From the NCBI GenBank assembly GCA_022839045.1, contig JALHDI010000105.1:21725-27973 (forward strand): a stretch of 6,249 nt of DNA. The letters are read 5' to 3'. The stretch comes from Sporomusaceae bacterium. GTDB taxonomy: Bacteria; Bacillota_C; Negativicutes; Sporomusales_B; UBA7701. The notes under the pieces were generated by a model, which was given only the letters and a program-made list of their open reading frames with translations, was not told the origin of the DNA and made no database searches. A program made the translations under genes and the position numbers. The number at the start of each line of letters is the position of its first letter. The first letter of the stretch is position 1. Below are positions 6,102 to 6,249 of the stretch, piece after piece.

Positions 6102-6224
6102 GGAAGCGGCTTATTAGGTCCAGCTGCTGTGTTGGCCCTGCGGGCGCTTGCTAGCGTACGTTCGAGTACGCGTCGCTTCGCGTCCTCGGTCCGCCTTGCA
6201 GCTGGAGCCTACTAAACCGCTTCC
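6102..6224. repeat. Large imperfect palindrome with folded GC-rich centre
   Basis: A left arm of 26 nt (6102-6127) and a right arm of 27 nt (6198-6224) are reverse complements except for two mismatches and one bulged base. Each ends in GGAAGCGG/CCGCTTCC outside and CCAGCTGC/GCAGCTGG inside. The 70-nt centre folds further: GCCC/GGGC around TGC (6135-6145) and GCGTAC/GTACGC around a 6-nt loop (6154-6171). It begins 16 nt after the slt stop. No T-run follows the right arm and no clear target duplication flanks it. It resembles REP/MITE-like dispersed palindromes. It could still end or stabilise the operon transcript. The rest of 6086-6249 shows no gene. Confidence 0.75.
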
Positions 6225-6249
6225 GGCAGTACAATTTAAGGGAAGACGA

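Noticed and set aside
6102..6249. Ordinary Rho-independent terminator for the operon
   Set aside because: Arms and loop are far too long and no T-run follows the right arm; kept as a palindromic element instead.

Overview
The window looks like chromosomal DNA from a GC-rich Firmicute-type bacterium. The Negativicutes/Sporomusaceae or Clostridia are the best fit. This is inferred from gene order (polA, mutM, coaE, then a short membrane-anchored lytic transglycosylase) and from close resemblance of PolA and MutM to their Bacillus-type relatives. No rRNA, tRNA or CRISPR is visible.

Positions 1-952 hold the N-terminal 317 codons of an uncharacterised protein on the minus strand, cut off by the left window edge. 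It is visibly more AT-rich than the rest. Its start is probably a TTG behind a good ribosome binding site. It carries a CPTC pair and an LDGHHK motif reminiscent of ParB/sulfiredoxin-like proteins. Positions 953-1488 are a divergent intergenic region. The outer part (about 953-1105) is AT-rich and probably carries the minus-strand promoter. The middle (about 1107-1331) is GC-rich, full of hairpins and closed by a long-range stem. The part next to polA is AT-rich again and holds the likely polA promoter and a leader hairpin.

Positions 1489-6085 are a co-directional plus-strand cluster. First is polA (DNA polymerase I), which is broken: the 5'-nuclease half and the polymerase half lie in different frames, and about 45-50 codons expected between them are missing near 2706. 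Then come mutM (formamidopyrimidine-DNA glycosylase, 4020-4844), coaE (dephospho-CoA kinase, 4857-5456) and an SLT-type lytic transglycosylase (5510-6085). The first three are spaced 12-13 nt apart and are surely co-transcribed; slt follows after about 50 nt with its own ribosome binding site. PolA and MutM belong together functionally in base excision repair, with MutM removing oxidised purines and PolA filling gaps. CoaE (last step of CoA synthesis) and the murein hydrolase are neighbours rather than pathway partners.

Positions 6086-6249 contain no gene but hold a large palindrome (6102-6224) with 26/27-nt arms around a GC-rich, internally folded centre. It looks like a dispersed palindromic element and not a simple terminator. 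The points most worth a second look are the polA lesion, the uncharacterised LDGHHK protein, and the two structured intergenic elements.
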